Source of the DNA: an uncultured Hyphomicrobiaceae bacterium
GTDB lineage: Bacteria > Pseudomonadota > Alphaproteobacteria > Rhizobiales > Hyphomicrobiaceae
NCBI GenBank assembly: GCA_937873575.1
Contig: CALMPK010000273.1
Location: forward strand, 1-36,618
Direction of reading: 5' to 3'
Length of the DNA: 36,618 nt
The position numbers were made by a program, and so were the translations under genes. Numbering within the stretch: position 1 is the first letter of the stretch; each line of letters begins with the position of its first letter. The notes beneath the pieces are model-generated. The model was not told the DNA's origin and did no database searches. It worked only from the letters and a program-made list of their open reading frames with translations. Below are positions 34,109 through 36,618 of the stretch, piece after piece.

Positions 34109-34537
34109 TCAACCCCGCGCGCCGCGCGCCTCGCTCTGCCGCGCTTCGCCGATCAACTTCGAGACATGCCGCAGACGTGCCGACATGACGGCGAGCACGG
34201 AAAGCGCAAAGCGCGGTTCTTCGGCGATGAGTGCGAGAAACCGTTGCCGATCGATGGCGACCAGCTCCGCGTCCGTCTGTGCCAGAGCCGCGGCGCTGCG
34301 GTGGGTGCAATCGACGAGTGCCATTTCGCCGATGATGCCGCCGCGCCCGACCTGATCGAGCAGGCGGCCGAAGATCAGGATGTCGATGCGACCGGCAAGG
34401 ACGACGTACATGCCGCCCGCGGTGTCGCCCTTGAAGAACAGCGTCTCTCCGGCACCGAGCCGGAGCGTCGCGAGTTGCCGCCGGGACAGGAAGTCGGCGA
34501 TATCGAGCGCGTGCTCGGGAGCATTGCTGCTTTGCAT
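34109..34537 (-). CDS. Cyclic nucleotide-binding domain protein
   Basis: A protein of 142 residues consisting almost entirely of a cNMP-binding beta-barrel: 'LRLGAGETLFFKGDTAGGMY', then 'VVLAGRIDILIFGRLLDQVG', the phosphate-binding cassette 'GGIIGEMALVDCTHRSAAAL' (GE..L....RSA), and a closing 'IDRQRFLALIAEEPRFALSV' helix. The cassette retains the Glu and Arg needed to bind cAMP or cGMP. There is no helix-turn-helix, kinase, cyclase or membrane part, so it may be a stand-alone sensor acting through a partner. ATG 34537 is chosen; a TTG at 34573 would add 12 residues. It lies behind the PepSY-like gene on the same strand but 136 bp away. Confidence 0.85.
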   Translation of the reverse strand: MQSSNAPEHALDIADFLSRRQLATLRLGAGETLFFKGDTAGGMYVVLAGRIDILIFGRLLDQVGRGGIIGEMALVDCTHRSAAALAQTDAELVAIDRQRFLALIAEEPRFALSVLAVMSARLRHVSKLIGEARQSEARGARG

Positions 34538-34618
34538 CCCGGCATGTTGCAGGCAGAGACGGCGCAAGGTCAATGGAGGGGCGTGGCGATCGTCACTACG
34601 TCCAGCATCGTCACTGCG

Positions 34619-34645
34619 GCCGGCGGCAGGCGCGCCGCCGCCGGC
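34619..34645 (-). terminator. GC-rich hairpin after the PepSY-like gene
   Basis: GCCGGCGGC (34619-34627) pairs with GCCGCCGGC (34637-34645) around a 9-nt loop that is itself partly self-complementary. It lies about 28 bp past the stop of the minus-strand PepSY-like gene. There is no T-run on the minus strand, so termination strength is doubtful. Confidence 0.35.
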
Positions 34646-34673
34646 AGGGGAGCGGGAACCGCCGGCGCCGCGA

Positions 34674-34928
34674 TCAATCGCGCGACATCGAGATCAACTT
34701 GAAGTCCTTGTCGAGCTTGATGTCGAACTGGCCCTCTTTGCAGTTGGCATCTTCGATCTCGAAGTGGCCTTCGTTCTCCTTCTCGATCTCCTCGGGGTCC
34801 TTGCAACCGAGGTCCGCGAGCACCGCCGTGATCTTGGCGACCTCCTCGGCCGACGGCTTCTGATCGGCAAAGGCACTCGTGGTGCCGAGCGCGAGAGCGG
34901 CGGCCGAGATCATCAGGATTTGTTTCAT
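34674..34928 (-). CDS. Small exported PepSY-like protein
   Basis: A protein of 84 residues. The signal peptide ends 'SAFA-DQ' (about residue 21). The mature 63 residues, 'SAEEVAKITAVLADLGCKDP', then 'EGHFEIEDANCKEGQFDIKL' and 'DFKLISMSRD', follow a helix-plus-beta pattern like a PepSY domain: a helix, a short 'FEIEDA' strand, then 'GQFDIKLDKDFKL' as an Asp-rich hairpin. Two Cys residues could form a disulfide. Acidic PepSY-like proteins of this size are often periplasmic and may bind metal or inhibit proteases; function here is unknown. The start has AAGGAGA at a good distance. An inverted repeat lies just upstream. Confidence 0.82.
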   Translation of the reverse strand: MKQILMISAAALALGTTSAFADQKPSAEEVAKITAVLADLGCKDPEEIEKENEGHFEIEDANCKEGQFDIKLDKDFKLISMSRD

Positions 34929-34965
34929 GACGGATCGTCTCCTTGATTGTGGAAGGCTCGCAATT

Positions 34966-34996
34966 GAAACGATATAACATATCGATATCGTGTTTC
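34966..34996 (-). promoter_or_regulatory. AT-rich inverted repeat upstream of the PepSY-like gene
   Basis: GAAACGATAT (34966-34975) and ATATCGTGTTTC (34985-34996) are inverted copies with one extra G, centred on an AT-rich AACATATCG. This is about 40-70 bp before the start codon, a usual position for an operator or promoter. It is one of the most AT-rich spots in the window's right part. Confidence 0.4.
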
Positions 34997-35098
34997 AAGA
35001 GTTCGGTGTCGAGAACCCGCGGCGTCAAGGCTTCTGCATCGTTTGCGAGCCCGCCAAGGGTTCGGCCGGCACCGCGCCGAGGGGCATTATGAAACGAA

Positions 35099-35128
35099 AG
35101 CGGGGCGCCCCTGCCGAGGCGCCCCGCT
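35099..35128 (-). terminator. Intrinsic terminator of typA
   Basis: AGCGGGGCGCC (35099-35109) pairs exactly with GGCGCCCCGCT (35118-35128) around CCTGCCGA. Read on the minus strand it is followed by TTTCGTTTCA, the same kind of tail as at the TerC-family terminator. It lies about 30 bp after the typA stop. Confidence 0.8.
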
Positions 35129-35158
35129 CGAATTCGACGTTCCGCAGGCCGCCGCCGA

Positions 35159-36618
35159 TCAGGCGGCCTCGCCCTCACGCTTGCGCTCTTGCTTCTTGCG
35201 CTCGTTCGGGTCGAGCCAACGCTTGCGCAGGCGGATCGAATCCGGCGTCACCTCGACCAGCTCGTCGTCGGCGATGTAGGAGAGCGCGCGCTCGAGGCTC
35301 AGCCGCATCGGCGGCGTCAGCGTCAGCGCGTCGTCCTTGCCGGCGGCGCGGATGTTGGTCAGCTTCTTGTTCTCGACCACGTTGACGATCAGATCGTTGT
35401 CGCGCGTGTGCTGGCCGACGATCATGCCCTCGTACACGCGCGTGCCGGGCGCGATCATGATCGGTCCGCGCTCCTGCAGGTAGAACAGCGAATAGGCTGT
35501 CGCGTCGCCCACCGCGTTCGAGATGAGCACGCCCGTGCGGCGGCCCTGGATCTCGCCCTTGAACGGTGCGTAGGCGTGGAACAGGCGGTTCATCACCGCG
35601 GTGCCGCGCGTATCCGAGAGCAGCTCGCTCTGATAGCCGAGCAGGCCGCGCGTCGGTGCGTAGAAGACGAGGCGCTGGCGGCCGCCGCCCGAGGGGCGCA
35701 TCTCCATGAGATCGGCGCGGCGCTCCGACAGCTTCGACACGACGGCGCCGGAATGCTCCTCGTCCACGTCGATGATGACTTCCTCGATCGGCTCCATGCG
35801 CTCGCCCGTCTCCTCGTCCATCTTGTAGACGACGCGCGGACGCGACACGGTGAGCTCGAAGCCCTCGCGGCGCATGTTCTCGATCAGGATCGCGAGCTGC
35901 AATTCGCCGCGACCGGAGACGTTGAAGCTATCCTTGTCGGCGTTCTCTTCGACCCGGATTGCGATGTTGCGCTCGGCTTCCTTCAGCAGGCGCTCGCGGA
36001 TGACGCGGCTCTGGACCTTGTCGCCCTCCTGGCCGGCGAACGGACCATCGTTGATGCGGAAGGTCATGGAGAGCGTCGGCGGGTCGATCGGCTGCGCGGG
36101 CAGCGGCTCGGTGACGCTCGTGTCGCACAGCGTATCGGCGACGGTCGCTTCCGTCATGCCGGCGACGGCGACGATGTCGCCCGCTTCCGCCATATCGACG
36201 CTCGTGCGCTCCAGGCCGCGGAACGCCAGCACCTTCTGCACGCGGAAGCTCTCGATGGTCTTGCCGTCGCGCGACAGGGCCTTCAACGCCTGGTTCGGCT
36301 TGATGGTGCCGGAGCGGATGCGCCCGGTGAGGATGCGGCCGAGGAACGGGTCGGCTTCGAGCGTGGTGGCGAGAATGCGCAACTGGCCCTCGTCCACCTT
36401 CGGCGGCGGCACATGGCTGACGATGAGGTCGAACATCGGCGCCAGGTCTTCCTGCGGGCCGGCGGGATCGAGCGCCATCCAGCCGTTGCGTCCGGACCCG
36501 TAGAGCACCGGGAAGTCGAGCTGCTCGTCGGTGGCGTCGAGGTTGGCGAACAGGTCGAAGATCTCGTTCAGCACGTCGAGGTGGCGCTCGTCCGGGCGAT
36601 CGATCTTGTTGATGGCGA
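35159..36618 (-). CDS. typA: Translational GTPase TypA/BipA, N-terminus outside the window
   Basis: A ribosome-binding GTPase related to EF-G that helps 50S assembly and stress or cold adaptation. 486 codons are present and the frame is open to the right edge; full-length TypA is about 600-610 residues, so about 120 N-terminal residues are missing, including the P-loop. The visible sequence begins in the G domain with 'INKIDRPDERHLDVLNEIF' (NKxD guanine-specificity motif). It continues with domain II ('LGRILTGRIRSGTIKPNQAL'), domain III ('SGRGELQLAILIENMRREGF'), the EF-G-like domain V ('RRADLMEMRPSGGGRQRLVF') and the TypA-specific C-terminal domain ('YEGMIVGQHTRDNDLIVNVV'). An internal GTG at 36574 is not the start. 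Confidence 0.97.
   Translation of the reverse strand, partial: AINKIDRPDERHLDVLNEIFDLFANLDATDEQLDFPVLYGSGRNGWMALDPAGPQEDLAPMFDLIVSHVPPPKVDEGQLRILATTLEADPFLGRILTGRIRSGTIKPNQALKALSRDGKTIESFRVQKVLAFRGLERTSVDMAEAGDIVAVAGMTEATVADTLCDTSVTEPLPAQPIDPPTLSMTFRINDGPFAGQEGDKVQSRVIRERLLKEAERNIAIRVEENADKDSFNVSGRGELQLAILIENMRREGFELTVSRPRVVYKMDEETGERMEPIEEVIIDVDEEHSGAVVSKLSERRADLMEMRPSGGGRQRLVFYAPTRGLLGYQSELLSDTRGTAVMNRLFHAYAPFKGEIQGRRTGVLISNAVGDATAYSLFYLQERGPIMIAPGTRVYEGMIVGQHTRDNDLIVNVVENKKLTNIRAAGKDDALTLTPPMRLSLERALSYIADDELVEVTPDSIRLRKRWLDPNERKKQERKREGEAA

Overview
The window is high-GC, densely packed bacterial chromosome that reads as core genome of an alphaproteobacterium, most likely order Hyphomicrobiales (Rhizobiales). 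The reasons are the gene pairs lysA followed by a TIGR02302/DUF4175 protein, ftsK followed by lolA, leuS-lptE-holA, and argB followed by a pyrimidine 5'-nucleotidase-type HAD protein, plus the Ala/Pro-rich protein style. The genus cannot be named from this sequence alone. I see no rRNA, tRNA, CRISPR array, prophage, insertion sequence or plasmid function. Two genes run off the edges: a LysR-type regulator at the left and typA at the right.

Layout. 1-0.8 kb: a LysR-type regulator divergent from a tautomerase. 0.9-5.7 kb: lysA (last step of lysine synthesis), the large DUF4175 membrane protein, and a small protein with a C-terminal J-domain. 5.8-8.8 kb: a two-TM protein of unknown function divergent from an asparagine-synthase-like amidotransferase. 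9-11 kb: a TerC-family membrane protein divergent from a secreted L,D-transpeptidase. 11-12.6 kb: argG with a small membrane protein behind it. 12.9-14.1 kb: an Ala/Pro-rich exported protein and a phasin-like protein with a possible PhaR-type site. 14.4-16.8 kb: rlmN followed by two tandem paralogous four-TM proteins. 17.0-17.4 kb: a periplasmic cytochrome c. 17.4-17.9 kb: a gene-free stretch with a perfect 13-bp hairpin. 17.9-23.0 kb: an aminotransferase (dapC-like), ftsK and lolA as one minus-strand operon. 23.3-26.7 kb: a DUF2147 protein, an ammonium transporter and an unknown 308-residue protein. 27.0-32.1 kb: yggS divergent from the leuS-lptE-holA operon. 32.4-34.1 kb: argB and a HAD nucleotidase. 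34.1-36.6 kb: a cNMP-binding protein, a small PepSY-like exported protein, and typA.

Functional themes. Several genes belong to cell-envelope growth and division: lysA and possibly dapC supply diaminopimelate/lysine, the L,D-transpeptidase crosslinks or anchors peptidoglycan, FtsK segregates chromosomes at the septum, and LolA and LptE move lipoproteins and LPS to the outer membrane. argG and argB are arginine-synthesis genes. leuS, rlmN and typA serve translation. The proteins I cannot assign are mainly small membrane or exported ones.

No clearly new multi-gene system is visible. The best leads are the paralogous four-TM pair behind rlmN, the hairpin in the 466-bp gap, the phasin-like gene with its palindromic site, and the unknown 308-residue protein.
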